Numbered from the stretch's first letter, positions 51,329 to 60,248 are shown. The stretch: 64,000 nt of DNA from Aliitabrizicola sp041905595 (GCA_041905595.1 JAYRKT010000019.1:1-64000), one strand, 5' to 3'. Notes: a model not told the origin generated them from the sequence alone. Numbers and translations: made by a program.

Positions 51329-52252
51329 ATGGACCGCTGGATCTCGGCCTTTCTCGAGGCGCAGGCGGCGGAACGGGATGCCGCGCGCAACACCCGCCTG
51401 GCCTATGGCCGCGACCTGAAGGATTTCGCCGACTGGCTGGACCGCCGCGGCAGCGACTTTGCCCGCGCCGCCCGGGCCGAGGTCGAGGACTACCTTGTCT
51501 TCTGTGACGCGCAGGGCCTGTCCAAGGCCACCCGTGCCCGTCGCCTGTCGGCGATCCGTCAGATGTACCGCTTCGCCCATGAGGAAGGCTTCCGCGCCGA
51601 CAATCCCGCGCTGCCGATCAAGGGCCCGGGCCGGATGCAGCGCCTGCCCAAGACTTTGAGCCAGGCCGAGGTCGACGCGCTCTTGCAGGCTGCCGCGGCG
51701 ACCGGGCGCGACGAGGGCGAAAAACTGCGCAACCGCTGCCTGATGGAGCTGATCTACGCGACTGGCCTGCGGGTTTCGGAACTGGTCGAACTGCCGATCG
51801 CGGCGGTCCGGGGCGATCCCCGCATGATCCTTGTCCGCGGCAAGGGTGGCAAGGAGCGCATGGTGCCGCTGTCCACCCCTGCCCGCGCGGCGCTGACCGC
51901 CTGGCTCGCCATCCGCGACCGCGACGAGGATCTGGCGCGGACCAAGGGAATCCCGCCCTCGCGCTTCGTTTTTCCCGCGGGCGGCAAGGACGGGCACATG
52001 ACCCGGCAGGCTTTCCATTCGCTGGTCAAGACACTGGCGCTGAACGCGCGGATCGACCCGGAACGGGTGACGCCCCATACCCTGCGCCATGCTTTCGCCA
52101 CCCACCTTCTGGAGGGCGGCGCCGACCTGCGGGTCATCCAGACGCTGCTGGGCCATGCCGACCTTGCCACGACCGAGATCTATACTCATGTGCTCGACGA
52201 ACGGCTGAAATCGCTGGTCCTGACCCATCACCCGCTGGCCCGGGACGACTGA
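51329..52252 (+). CDS. xerD: Tyrosine recombinase XerD
   Basis: A 307-residue site-specific recombinase that resolves chromosome dimers at dif with XerC. The N-terminal SAM-like domain (ISAFLEAQAAERDAARNTRLAYGRDLKDFADWL) is followed by the catalytic domain. The residues are Arg in ATGLRVSELVELP, Lys in VRGKGGKERMVPL, His-x-x-Arg in TPHTLRHAFATHLLEGGADL, His in LLGHADLATT, and Tyr in TEIYTHV. All six catalytic residues are present. A housekeeping gene; not a sign of a mobile element. Confidence 0.95.
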   Translation: MDRWISAFLEAQAAERDAARNTRLAYGRDLKDFADWLDRRGSDFARAARAEVEDYLVFCDAQGLSKATRARRLSAIRQMYRFAHEEGFRADNPALPIKGPGRMQRLPKTLSQAEVDALLQAAAATGRDEGEKLRNRCLMELIYATGLRVSELVELPIAAVRGDPRMILVRGKGGKERMVPLSTPARAALTAWLAIRDRDEDLARTKGIPPSRFVFPAGGKDGHMTRQAFHSLVKTLALNARIDPERVTPHTLRHAFATHLLEGGADLRVIQTLLGHADLATTEIYTHVLDERLKSLVLTHHPLARDD

Positions 52253-52313
52253 CTGCGCCTTGCGGCGGGCGGTCCTGCGCCGCATAAGCGAAGCAGGTTG
52301 CAAGGGTTGCCCC

Positions 52314-53615
52314 ATGGATATCTCTGGTCTCGACACCTCATTCTGGCTGACGGTTGGTGCGGTCATCCTGCTCTTGCTGCTGTCGGCCTTCTTCTCCGGG
52401 TCCGAGACAGCGCTGACTGCCGCCTCGCGCGGCAAGCTCAGGGCGCAGGCGGACAAGGGATCGACCGGCGCGGCGGCGGCGCTGAAGGTCACCGATGACA
52501 ACGAGCGGATGATCGGCGCGCTGCTTCTGGGCAACAACATCGCCAACATCACATCGGCCTCGCTCGCCACGGCCGCCCTGACGCAGCTTTTTGGCGCCAG
52601 TGGCGTGGCGGTTGCGACCTTCGGCATCACCGTCCTCGTCCTTGTCTTCGGCGAAGTGCTGCCCAAGACCTATGCCATCACCAACGCCGAGGCCGCGTCG
52701 GCCCGCGTCGCCCCGGCAATCCTGTGGGTGATCCGCCTGTTCTCGCCCATTGTCGCGGTCGTCCGAGCCCTCGTTCGTGGCATCCTTCGACTCTTCGGGG
52801 TCCGCACCGATCCCGACGGCCAGATGCTGGCTCTGCGCGAGGAGATTGTCGGCGCCATCGCCCTTGGCCATTCCGGCGGCGCGGTGGAGAAGGAACATCG
52901 TGACCGGCTGATGGGCGCGCTCGACCTGACCGACCGCACCGTGGACGAGATCATGCGCCACCGCAGCCAGATCGAGATGATCGACGCCGATGCAGCTCCC
53001 GATGCGATCTTGACCCAGTGTCTTGCCTCGCGCCACACGCGCCTGCCGGTTTATCGCGAAAGCCCCGAGAACATCCTCGGCGTCATCCATGCCAAGGATC
53101 TCTTGCGCGAGGTCGACCGGCTGGTGCGCGGACCCGATGCCGATCCGGCGGCGCTGGCCGATCTCGACATCCTCAAGGTGGCGATGAAGCCCTATTTCAT
53201 CCCCGACACGACGACGCTTGACGAGCAGATGCGCGAATTCCTCAAGCGACGCACCCATTTTGCGCTGGTCGTCGATGAATACGGCGCGCTCGAGGGACTC
53301 ATCACGCTCGAGGACATCCTGGAAGAGATTGTGGGCGACATCGCCGACGAATTCGACATCGCGCCGACGACTGTGCTCAAGAGAGCGGCCGACGGCGATT
53401 ATCTGGTCGAGGGGTCGATGACGATCCGCGACCTGAACCGGACGATGGACTGGTCGCTGCCGGATGACGAGGCCAACACCGTCGCCGGCCTTGTCATCCA
53501 TGAGGCGCAGATGATCCCGAGCGAAGGCCAGGCCTTCAGCTTTCACGGCTTCCGCTTCCAGGTGGCGGGGCGGCAGGACAACCGCATCACCAAGCTCAAG
53601 GTGCGGCCGCTCTGA
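52314..53615 (+). CDS. CNNM/HlyC-CorC family transporter
   Basis: A 433-residue CNNM-type membrane protein. The DUF21 membrane domain has SAFFSGSETALTAASRGKL and LLLGNNIANITSASLAT, followed by the helix ATFGITVLVLVFGEVLPKTYAI. Two CBS domains follow (about 215-345; RHTRLPVYRESPENILGVIHAKDLL, and HFALVVDEYGALEGLITLEDILEEIVGDI). The C-terminal CorC_HlyC domain ends the protein. The family moves Mg2+ or Co2+. The ATG at 52314 gives MDISGLDTSFW. Confidence 0.92.
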   Translation: MDISGLDTSFWLTVGAVILLLLLSAFFSGSETALTAASRGKLRAQADKGSTGAAAALKVTDDNERMIGALLLGNNIANITSASLATAALTQLFGASGVAVATFGITVLVLVFGEVLPKTYAITNAEAASARVAPAILWVIRLFSPIVAVVRALVRGILRLFGVRTDPDGQMLALREEIVGAIALGHSGGAVEKEHRDRLMGALDLTDRTVDEIMRHRSQIEMIDADAAPDAILTQCLASRHTRLPVYRESPENILGVIHAKDLLREVDRLVRGPDADPAALADLDILKVAMKPYFIPDTTTLDEQMREFLKRRTHFALVVDEYGALEGLITLEDILEEIVGDIADEFDIAPTTVLKRAADGDYLVEGSMTIRDLNRTMDWSLPDDEANTVAGLVIHEAQMIPSEGQAFSFHGFRFQVAGRQDNRITKLKVRPL

Positions 53616-53633
53616 TATGGCGGATGTGGAAGC

Positions 53634-53760
53634 AGGGGGCTTTGCGCCCCCTTTCCCCTGCCAGATCCTCCCGGATCGGGCGTTCGACGCTGATGATCTG
53701 CCACTGGCAGATCATCCGGGCGCGTCCCACCCCCCGCAGGGTGTTTTCTCCAAGAAGAAG
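53634..53760 (+). repeat. Dispersed GC-hairpin repeat, copy B, with inserted hairpin
   Basis: AGGGGGC-TTTGC-GCCCCCT (53634-53652) and the tail CCCCCCGCAGGGTGTTTTCT followed by CCAAGAAGAAG (53730-53760) match the two ends of copy A. Between them lies about 75 bp with a perfect dyad, GATGATCTGCC-ACT-GGCAGATCATC (53692-53716), flanked by CCCGGAT/ATCCGGG-type arms. The insert looks like a second hairpin element placed inside the repeat. Confidence 0.65.
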
Positions 53761-53771
53761 CGGCCGTCGCG

Positions 53772-54266
53772 TCAGGACTGCGCGCGTTTCCAGTCCTCAA
53801 GCGCGGCATTTTCTTCCCCGTCGGCCGGGGGGGCGGCAGCCGTCTTTACCGCCTTGGCAACCGCAGCCGGCCGGGTGCGAAAGTAATGCGCCTCGCGCGC
53901 GCCGAAATAGAAGCTCACCACCGCCCCCAGTAGCCACCAGAGCGGCTCTGGCACCAGTGCCAGTCCGCTCATCCGCTCGCCAAAGCTCACAGGCGCCGCC
54001 ATTGCATAGACGAAGAGCGCAAGCGTGCCAAAGGCCAGAAGCGGACGCGGCAAGCGGTTCAGCCCGTTGACGATGCGGTCGAAGCGGCCCTCCCCGGCTG
54101 ACTGGAACTCGGACGAAAACTGGGTCAGCGCCGCCTCCTGCGCCTCGGCCGAAATCTCCATCTGCCGGGTCGCGTTCGGGGTGAAGACCTCGGCGACCGT
54201 CTTCACGGTAGAGCCCACCGCCTCGACCGCGCCGGAATTGCCAAGGATCGTGCCGATCAACCCCAT
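53772..54266 (-). CDS. Holin-family membrane protein (3TM type)
   Basis: A 164-residue protein of the holin 3TM family. The N-terminal half is an amphipathic helix region (SGAVEAVGSTVKTVAEVFTP, EAALTQFSSEF). Two clear membrane helices follow (PLLAFGTLALFVYAMAAP and LVPEPLWWLLGAVVSFYFGA). The tail is charged. Its start overlaps the end of the GH108 muramidase by 10 nt. Such pairs occur as non-phage lysis or secretion cassettes in Rhodobacteraceae. Confidence 0.82.
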   Translation of the reverse strand: MGLIGTILGNSGAVEAVGSTVKTVAEVFTPNATRQMEISAEAQEAALTQFSSEFQSAGEGRFDRIVNGLNRLPRPLLAFGTLALFVYAMAAPVSFGERMSGLALVPEPLWWLLGAVVSFYFGAREAHYFRTRPAAVAKAVKTAAAPPADGEENAALEDWKRAQS

Positions 54267-54868
54267 GCCGCCACCCTCGCCTTGTGCTGCGCCTCGGTCA
54301 GGCGATACTTCGCCGCCATGAAGCTTTCGGCGCGGGTGATCCAGCCACCCTTGCCGCCATCCTTGCGCCGCGCGAACTTGCGGCTGGCCGGGCGGGCATC
54401 GGCCAGAGCGTAGTAATAATTGCGCCGCGCGATGGCATAGGCATCTGCCAGATAGCCGGGCGCGGCATCCCATGCAAGTTGCGCCGCACGGATCGTGACC
54501 GGGCCGACCACGCCATCCTCGGCACAGGGAAAGCCCATCTGGGCCAGCAGGCGCTGCAGCACCTTCACCGCGTTCGACCCGGCATTGACATACATGTCGA
54601 ACAAATCGGCATGCAGCGTCTCGGGCAGCGCGGCGAGATTGGGTGCCTCGAAATAATGCCGGATGAAGATCTGGACGGCCTGCGCGCGCGTGAGGCGGCG
54701 CAGATCCTCCTCGCCCACCTCACCGTCGCCGGTCAGGTCCATGCCCAGACGCCGCAGTGTCGCCAGCGTCACCCCCATATTGGTGGCCCCGCCCGGATCG
54801 TCGGGATCGTTCACGAAGCCGCCCTCGCGGGCGACGATCTCTTCGGCCAGTTCCTGAACCGATGTCAT
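54257..54868 (-). CDS. GH108 N-acetylmuramidase
   Basis: A 203-residue glycoside hydrolase of family 108. The catalytic Glu is in IVAREGGFVNDPDDPGGATNMGVTL, the family signature (Glu15). The peptidoglycan-binding-like C-terminal half has GPVTIRAAQLAWDA and YYYALADARPASRKF followed by GWITRAESF. There is no signal peptide, so export would rely on the holin encoded next, whose gene overlaps by 10 nt. No capsid, tail or integrase genes are nearby. Confidence 0.88.
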   Translation of the reverse strand: MTSVQELAEEIVAREGGFVNDPDDPGGATNMGVTLATLRRLGMDLTGDGEVGEEDLRRLTRAQAVQIFIRHYFEAPNLAALPETLHADLFDMYVNAGSNAVKVLQRLLAQMGFPCAEDGVVGPVTIRAAQLAWDAAPGYLADAYAIARRNYYYALADARPASRKFARRKDGGKGGWITRAESFMAAKYRLTEAQHKARVAAWG

Positions 54869-54939
54869 GCTCTCTCCTGCCTCACGCTCCCCCGCGCGTC
54901 ACGGGATGGAAGGGTGGGACAGGAGGGTTAACGCGGGCG

Positions 54940-55398
54940 TTACGAACCGTTCGGCGCCGCCTTCGGATCGACGTAGACGCCTTGCTGCTTCAAGGCATCG
55001 ACGACTTCCTTGGGCATGTAACTTTCGTCATGCTTAGCCAGGATCTCGGTGGCGACGAAGGTGTCACCCTGCATCGAGCCGGTACCGACCATGCCCTGAC
55101 CTTCCTTGAAGAGATCCGGCAGCACCCCGGTATAGGCGACCGGCACGCTCTTGTTCGTGTCGGTCACGCGGAAGGTCACCGTCTCGCCCTGCCCGCGCAC
55201 CAGCGTGCCCGCTTCGACCAGACCGCCGATGCGGAAGACTTCGGATGGACCCGGCGGAGTTTCGACCACCTGCGTCGGCGTACGGAAATAGTTGATACCA
55301 TCACGCATCGCGTAACCGATCAGGCCGGTCGCCACCACGAGCGCCGCGAAGGCCAACAGGATGATCTGGATGCGGCGCTTCTTCTTGAGTCCCCTCAT
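54940..55398 (-). CDS. ccmE: Haem chaperone CcmE
   Basis: A 152-residue periplasmic haem chaperone with an N-terminal membrane anchor (10-28) and an OB fold. The haem-binding His is in ILAKHDESYMPKEV, matching E. coli CcmE. VFRIGGLVEAGTLVRG and VAYTGVLPDLFKEGQGMV are typical. It accepts haem from the CcmABCD complex and passes it to CcmF/H. The ATG lies 7 nt after the argC stop, so the two are in one operon. Confidence 0.95.
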   Translation of the reverse strand: MRGLKKKRRIQIILLAFAALVVATGLIGYAMRDGINYFRTPTQVVETPPGPSEVFRIGGLVEAGTLVRGQGETVTFRVTDTNKSVPVAYTGVLPDLFKEGQGMVGTGSMQGDTFVATEILAKHDESYMPKEVVDALKQQGVYVDPKAAPNGS

Positions 55399-55405
55399 GA
55401 TCTCC

Positions 55406-56434
55406 TCACGGGAAGACGGGGGCGAAGAGCAGCCCGGACGTCTCTTCGATCCCCAGCATCAGGTTGGCGTTTTGGATGGCCTGACCCGACGATCCCTTGC
55501 AGAGGTTGTCGAGCACGGCCACCACCATGGCGCGGCCAGCCATCCGGTCGCCGGTCACGCCGATATGGACGTAGTTGGAGCCACGGATGTCCCGTGTCGA
55601 GGGGAGTGCGCCAAGAGGCAGCACCTTCAGGAACGGCTCGCCCGCATAGGCGGCTGCCAGCGTGGCATGGACGGTGGCCGGGTCGCCATCGACATAAACG
55701 GTGGCGAGGATACCACGGTTCATCGGCAGGAGGTGCGGGGTGAACTGCACTTGCACCGGGCGGCCGGCAACCTTCGAGAATTCCTGGTCGAATTCGCCCA
55801 GATGCCGGTGCTTGCCGCCTGCCGAATAGGCATGGGTGCCCTCCGACAGTTCAGCATGCAGCAGATTTTCCTTCAGGCTGCGGCCCGCGCCGCTGACCCC
55901 GGCCTTGAGGTCGATGATGATCCGGTCAAGGTCGATCACGCCCTTCTCGATCAGCGGCCGCAGCGCATACTGCCCGGTCGCGGCGTTGCAGCCGGTGCCG
56001 GCGACAAGGCGGGCTGCCTTTATCTCGGGCCGATAGAACTCGGTCAAGCCATAGACCGCTTCCTTCTGCAACTCGGGCGCAGAATGCGGCTTGCCGTACC
56101 ATTTCTCATAGGCGGAAAGGTCGCGCAGCCGGAAATCGGCGGAGAGGTCCACCACCTTCAGGTCGCGCGGCAACTGGGCGATCACTGCCTGAGACGTTGC
56201 ATGAGGAAGGGCGCAGAAAGCCAAGTCGATATTGGAGAAATCGACATCTTCGATCTTCGTCAGGTCCGGCAGGTCAAGATGGCGCAGGAACGGGAAGACC
56301 TCGGCCATCGCCATGCCCGCCTTTCGGTCGCCGGTCAGCGCCGCGATCCGCATCGAGGGATGCGTCGCGATCAGGCGGACAAGCTCCGCCCCGGTGTAGC
56401 CGGAGGCTCCGAGAATGGCGATTTTCTGGGTCAT
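55406..56434 (-). CDS. argC: N-acetyl-gamma-glutamyl-phosphate reductase
   Basis: A 342-residue ArgC of arginine synthesis. The NADP-binding motif is GASGYTGAELVRL, the catalytic Cys is in LVAGTGCNAATGQYALRPL, and KAGVSGAGRSLKENLL is present. The ATG at 56434 (MTQKIAILGASGYTG) was chosen over longer starts. It is followed by ccmE with a 7-nt gap. Confidence 0.95.
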   Translation of the reverse strand: MTQKIAILGASGYTGAELVRLIATHPSMRIAALTGDRKAGMAMAEVFPFLRHLDLPDLTKIEDVDFSNIDLAFCALPHATSQAVIAQLPRDLKVVDLSADFRLRDLSAYEKWYGKPHSAPELQKEAVYGLTEFYRPEIKAARLVAGTGCNAATGQYALRPLIEKGVIDLDRIIIDLKAGVSGAGRSLKENLLHAELSEGTHAYSAGGKHRHLGEFDQEFSKVAGRPVQVQFTPHLLPMNRGILATVYVDGDPATVHATLAAAYAGEPFLKVLPLGALPSTRDIRGSNYVHIGVTGDRMAGRAMVVAVLDNLCKGSSGQAIQNANLMLGIEETSGLLFAPVFP

Positions 56435-56495
56435 GGGTGGTCCCCCTTGGATGAGACGGGGGAGTGATGGGGGAAACACCCCGGAATGGCAAGGG

Positions 56496-56541
56496 AAAAG
56501 CGAAAGCGAAAGGCCGGCGTCCGCGCGGGCAGACACCGGCC
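56496..56541 (-). terminator. Terminator of the VPLPA-CTERM gene
   Basis: GGCCGGCGTC (56512-56521) and GACACCGGCC (56532-56541) form a 10-bp stem with one wobble pair. On the minus strand it is followed by TTTCGCTTTCGCTTTTCC, so it suits the gene at 56580-57224. Confidence 0.7.
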
Positions 56542-56579
56542 AACCGATTGATTTTGCTGGGGCGGTCGTGCCCCGGCGA

Positions 56580-57224
56580 TCAGGCCGCCTTGCGACGGCG
56601 GGCGATTCCCGCAGCGCCAAGCGCCCCAAGGCCCGCCAGCAGGAGCGGCGCGGCGGCGGGCAGCGGCACGGCGGCCGGAACCGGCTCGTCCGGTACGATG
56701 ACCGGATCGGTCGGCGTCACGCTTGCAGAAGCATTGCCCGGCGCGAAGATCGAGTATTTCAGCGTACCGTAGGTGTTCAGCAGCGCGAGATAGAGCGAGC
56801 CACCGAAATCGCCGCCCAGGTTTATGGTCCAGGTGAAGTCGTTGTTGCGATTCCAGTGCTGGATGCCGACCGAGGCCAGCCAGTTGCCTTCCCAGGCGCT
56901 GTAAAGGAACTGCGAAGTCTTCCACAGCACAGTGCCGCCGGCCGAGAACGACCAGTCGGTGTCGCCGATCGGGCTCAGCGGCGCGAAGGTTAGCGTGATT
57001 GCCTGCGCACCGGCTTTCAGGCCGGTGAAGGCGAGAAGATCGTAGTCACCGCCGCCCGACCAGACGCCGTCCACCTGCGTCGCGCCATTCGCGATCACGG
57101 TCGGGGTCGAGTAGCTGCCGGAGAAATCGCCAAGATCGCCCTCGGTCACGGTCGCGGCCATCGCCGGGCTGACCATCAGGGCGGCAAAGGCTGCCGCAAG
57201 AACGCTGCGGTTGAAGTCGAACAT
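56580..57224 (-). CDS. VPLPA-CTERM exported protein
   Basis: A 214-residue exported protein. The signal peptide (1-23, ending SPAMA) precedes a beta-rich domain with threonine- and glycine-rich strands (DYDLLAFTGLKAGAQAITLTF, FTWTINLGGDFGGSLYLALL). The C-terminal sorting signal is VPLPAAAPLLLAGLGALGAA followed by a basic end (RRRK), the VPLPA-CTERM form recognised by an exosortase. It is likely cut and anchored or released at the cell surface. No exosortase gene is in this window. The ATG at 57224 has CAGGTGATTCAA upstream. Confidence 0.85.
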   Translation of the reverse strand: MFDFNRSVLAAAFAALMVSPAMAATVTEGDLGDFSGSYSTPTVIANGATQVDGVWSGGGDYDLLAFTGLKAGAQAITLTFAPLSPIGDTDWSFSAGGTVLWKTSQFLYSAWEGNWLASVGIQHWNRNNDFTWTINLGGDFGGSLYLALLNTYGTLKYSIFAPGNASASVTPTDPVIVPDEPVPAAVPLPAAAPLLLAGLGALGAAGIARRRKAA

Positions 57225-57396
57225 TTGAATCACCTGAGTTCAGTACATCGTCCGGTTCACCGGTACGAGCGCGAGATGGCGGTGCTGTGCGGCAAGAACA
57301 AGGCAGAAGACTGGAAACAATAGGTATTCCGGCCATGACGTGGCGTCACGACCTGACGAATCCGTGAGGATGAATTCGAGATCCGTCCCCGAGCGG

Positions 57397-58209
57397 TCAG
57401 GCCGCCTCGAACTCGATCCGATGTCGCAGGAACTGCGTGGCCTTGTCCGATACCTTCTTCGGATCGCCGGTCGTGAGGAACTTCGGCGTCTTACCTGCCC
57501 CGCGGAACTCGGGCCGGCGGGCAAGGTAGTCGGCCAGGCTTTCGGCGACGAGATTGGCCTGCGAATAGACCTTTACGCCCGACCCGAGCGCCTCGGCAAA
57601 GGTCTTTTCCAACAGGGGATAATGGGTGCAGCCGAGGATCGCCGCCTCGGGATGCGGCATACGCCGCTTCAGCGCCTCGACATGCGACCGCACGAGCGCC
57701 TCGGCCAGCATCTCGTCCCCCGCCTCGATCGCATCGACCACGCCGCCGCAGGGCTGGGCCTCGACGTCGACACCGATGGCGCGGAACGCGAGTTCGCGCT
57801 GGAAGGCACGGGACGACACGGTGGCAGGCGTCGCGAACAGCGCCACATGCTTGACGGCCACCTCGCGGGGCGGCGAGTTGTCGCCCCATTGCCGTTCGGT
57901 CAGCGCCTCGATCAGGGGAACAAAGACGCCGAGCACCCGCTTGTCCTTCGGGACCCAGGTTTCCTGCATCCGCTTCAGCGCGGCGGCCGAGGCGGTGTTG
58001 CAGGCCAGGATCACCAGATCGCAGCCCTCGGCCCAGAGCCGCTCCACCCCGGCGCAGGTCAGGTTGAAGATGTCATCGGCATCGCGCACGCCATAAGGTG
58101 CATGGGCGTTGTCGCCGTAATAGACGAAGGGCACGTCTGGCAGGCGCTTGGCGACCGCCTCGTAGACCGTCAGGCCGCCCAGACCGGAATCGAAGATGCC
58201 AACCGCCAT
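57397..58209 (-). CDS. murI: Glutamate racemase
   Basis: A 270-residue racemase that makes D-glutamate for peptidoglycan. The two catalytic cysteines are in LVILACNTASAAAL and AILGCTHYPLLEKTF. GIFDSGLGGLTV and YYGDNAHAPYG are the usual N-terminal motifs. Length is normal for the family. It is transcribed after the PlsC-like acyltransferase with about 33 nt between them. Confidence 0.94.
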   Translation of the reverse strand: MAVGIFDSGLGGLTVYEAVAKRLPDVPFVYYGDNAHAPYGVRDADDIFNLTCAGVERLWAEGCDLVILACNTASAAALKRMQETWVPKDKRVLGVFVPLIEALTERQWGDNSPPREVAVKHVALFATPATVSSRAFQRELAFRAIGVDVEAQPCGGVVDAIEAGDEMLAEALVRSHVEALKRRMPHPEAAILGCTHYPLLEKTFAEALGSGVKVYSQANLVAESLADYLARRPEFRGAGKTPKFLTTGDPKKVSDKATQFLRHRIEFEAA

Positions 58210-58242
58210 GTTTCGCCCCTTCTCTTCCGGGGTCAGCGAAAA

Positions 58243-59121
58243 CTACTGCGCCCGGTATTTCTGCTCGAACTCGTAGCCGTAGTCATAGGACTTGAGCGGT
58301 TCGGGCGAAAGGGCATAGGTGGCGCGGCGCAGGTGTTCCATCAGCGCCTTCGGATCGGCCTTGAGCGGTTGGAGTTCGGCAGCGGCAATGGGTTGGCCTA
58401 TGACGACCCGCACCGGCTCGTCGATCCGCGCGCGGAATTCCTTGATGAGCAGGCCAAGCCGCAGGTTGGAATGGATGTGGCTGGCAAGCTGGAACAGACG
58501 GCTGTTGTGGCCGGCGAAGTAGACCGGAACGACGGTCGCATCCGACTTGGCGATCATCTTGGCGGTGAAGTTCCGCCAGCCCGGATCCATCGGCCGCGAG
58601 AATGGTCGCGCCGAGGTCGAGACTGTGCCGCCCGGGAACACCCCGATCGCACCACCCTGCGACAGGTAGCGCAGGGATTCCGCCCGCGTCTCGAGGTTCA
58701 GCTTCACTGCTTCCTTGGTGTCGTCGAAGGAGATGGGCAGGATCACCCGGTTCAATTCCTCGGCCCGGCGGAAAACCGAATTGGCCAGAATGCGGAAGTC
58801 GCCCCGGACCCGATCGAGGAGATGCCCCATCATCAGCCCGTCGAGGATACCGTAAGGATGGTTTGCGATCAGGATCAGCGGTCCGTTGGCAGGGATCTGG
58901 GCGAGAGAGCCACCCACGACATCGAGCGACAGGCCGTAGCGGTCAGAAATCACGTCCCAGAAGCTGCGGCCGGCAGCGACCTCGTGCTCGTAGCCGTTGG
59001 CCCGGCGGATCAGCGACAGGCGACCAGTGGCATTTTCAAGAACGCGGATCAGCGCGCGGCCGGGGCGTGAGCGGGCCGAATAGGCATAGGTGATATCCCG
59101 CGTAACCTGCCGTCTCTTCAT
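58243..59121 (-). CDS. Lysophospholipid acyltransferase (PlsC-like)
   Basis: A 292-residue 1-acyl-glycerol-3-phosphate acyltransferase-type protein. The HxxxxD catalytic motif is in LIANHPYGILDG. The glycerol-phosphate site is in IGVFPGGTVSTSARP, and VVPVYFAGHNSRLF is the downstream strand. The N-terminus is longer than in PlsC, which may fit an ornithine-lipid or lyso-lipid O-acyltransferase. The specific acceptor cannot be told. The ATG at 59121 was chosen as the first residue of the conserved region. Confidence 0.85.
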   Translation of the reverse strand: MKRRQVTRDITYAYSARSRPGRALIRVLENATGRLSLIRRANGYEHEVAAGRSFWDVISDRYGLSLDVVGGSLAQIPANGPLILIANHPYGILDGLMMGHLLDRVRGDFRILANSVFRRAEELNRVILPISFDDTKEAVKLNLETRAESLRYLSQGGAIGVFPGGTVSTSARPFSRPMDPGWRNFTAKMIAKSDATVVPVYFAGHNSRLFQLASHIHSNLRLGLLIKEFRARIDEPVRVVIGQPIAAAELQPLKADPKALMEHLRRATYALSPEPLKSYDYGYEFEQKYRAQ

Positions 59122-59354
59122 CCCGTGACTGGCTCCCCCAAGGCGTATGGGTTGTCCTAAATCCAGAATGAAGCTTGCGCTACAGAAGATGACAGGCTGG
59201 TGACGAAATGTATCGGATCGCCGGCCAGGTGACCCGACCTGCGCGGCATATTCGCAACGATGCCGCGCCGCAGCGCTGCAGCGAGCCATGACATGGTTGC
59301 AAGGCTGACATGACAATCTTAGATGATGCAGCGTTCAATCGCGGGATTTTCGTC

Positions 59355-60248
59355 ATGGATTGGGATAAACTCAGGATCTTCCACGCCGTCGCCGATGCCG
59401 GCAGCCTGACCCATGCCGGCGAAAGCCTGCATCTTTCGCAATCGGCCGTCTCGCGACAGATCCGCGCGCTCGAGGAAAGCCTGAACACCACGCTGTTCCA
59501 CCGCCATGCGCGGGGCCTGATCCTGACCGAGCAGGGCGAACTGCTGTTCGATGCGACCCAGGCGATGGTCAAGCGGCTGGACGCGGCTGCCGCGCGCATC
59601 CGCGACGCCGAGGACGAGGTGCTGGGCGAGTTGCGCGTCACGACGACCACCGGCTTCGGCACGCTCTGGCTCGCGCCACGTCTGGGCGCGCTTTACGAAA
59701 AATACCCGTCGCTTAAGATTGATCTGATGCTGGAAGAACGGGTTCTCGACCTGCCGATGCGCGAGGCCGATGTCGCCATCCGGATGAAGGAACCCAGCCA
59801 GGCCGACCTGATCCGCAAGCGGCTGATGAACATCCGCATGCAGCTTTACGCCAGCCCTGCCTATCTGGACAAGCACGGCACCCCCACCCGGCCCGAGGAC
59901 CTGTCGCAACACCGGCTTATCAGCCAGCATGCCTCGACCCCGCAAGTGGCCGCCGGCGCGCATCTTGTGCAGCAGTTGATGGCGTTCGACATCCCCTCGA
60001 CGCTGACGGTGAACAACTATTACGGCGTGCTGCAGGCGGTGCTCAACGATCTCGGGATCGGAGTGCTGCCCGATTACCTGCTGGATGATTTCCCGAACCT
60101 GGTCCGCGTCCTTCCCGAGGTTGAATCGGGCGAAGTTCCGGTTTTCATCGCCTATCCCGAGGAACTGCGCCATTCCAAGCGCGTTGCCGCATTCCGCGAC
60201 TTCGTGATGGAAGAGATCTTTGCCTACAGGAAGCGCCAGCAGATCTGA
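59355..60248 (+). CDS. LysR-family transcriptional regulator
   Basis: A 297-residue LysR regulator. The N-terminal HTH is textbook (MDWDKLRIFHAVADAGSLTH, SLHLSQSAVSRQIRALEESL). The substrate domain follows with VTTTTGFGTLWLAPRLG and LPDYLLDDFPNLVRVLP. The ligand is unknown. It is divergent from the acyltransferase gene with 233 nt between the starts, but that region shows no obvious T-N11-A box. Downstream lies a small-RNA candidate on the same strand. Confidence 0.92.
   Translation: MDWDKLRIFHAVADAGSLTHAGESLHLSQSAVSRQIRALEESLNTTLFHRHARGLILTEQGELLFDATQAMVKRLDAAAARIRDAEDEVLGELRVTTTTGFGTLWLAPRLGALYEKYPSLKIDLMLEERVLDLPMREADVAIRMKEPSQADLIRKRLMNIRMQLYASPAYLDKHGTPTRPEDLSQHRLISQHASTPQVAAGAHLVQQLMAFDIPSTLTVNNYYGVLQAVLNDLGIGVLPDYLLDDFPNLVRVLPEVESGEVPVFIAYPEELRHSKRVAAFRDFVMEEIFAYRKRQQI

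Noticed and set aside
51329..52252. The tyrosine recombinase as a mark of an integrated element
   Set aside because: It has XerD wording throughout, no attachment-site repeats or cargo are near it, and the neighbours are housekeeping genes.
53772..54868. Holin and muramidase as a prophage remnant
   Set aside because: No other phage genes, tRNA insertion site or composition shift surround them; reported instead as a stand-alone cassette.
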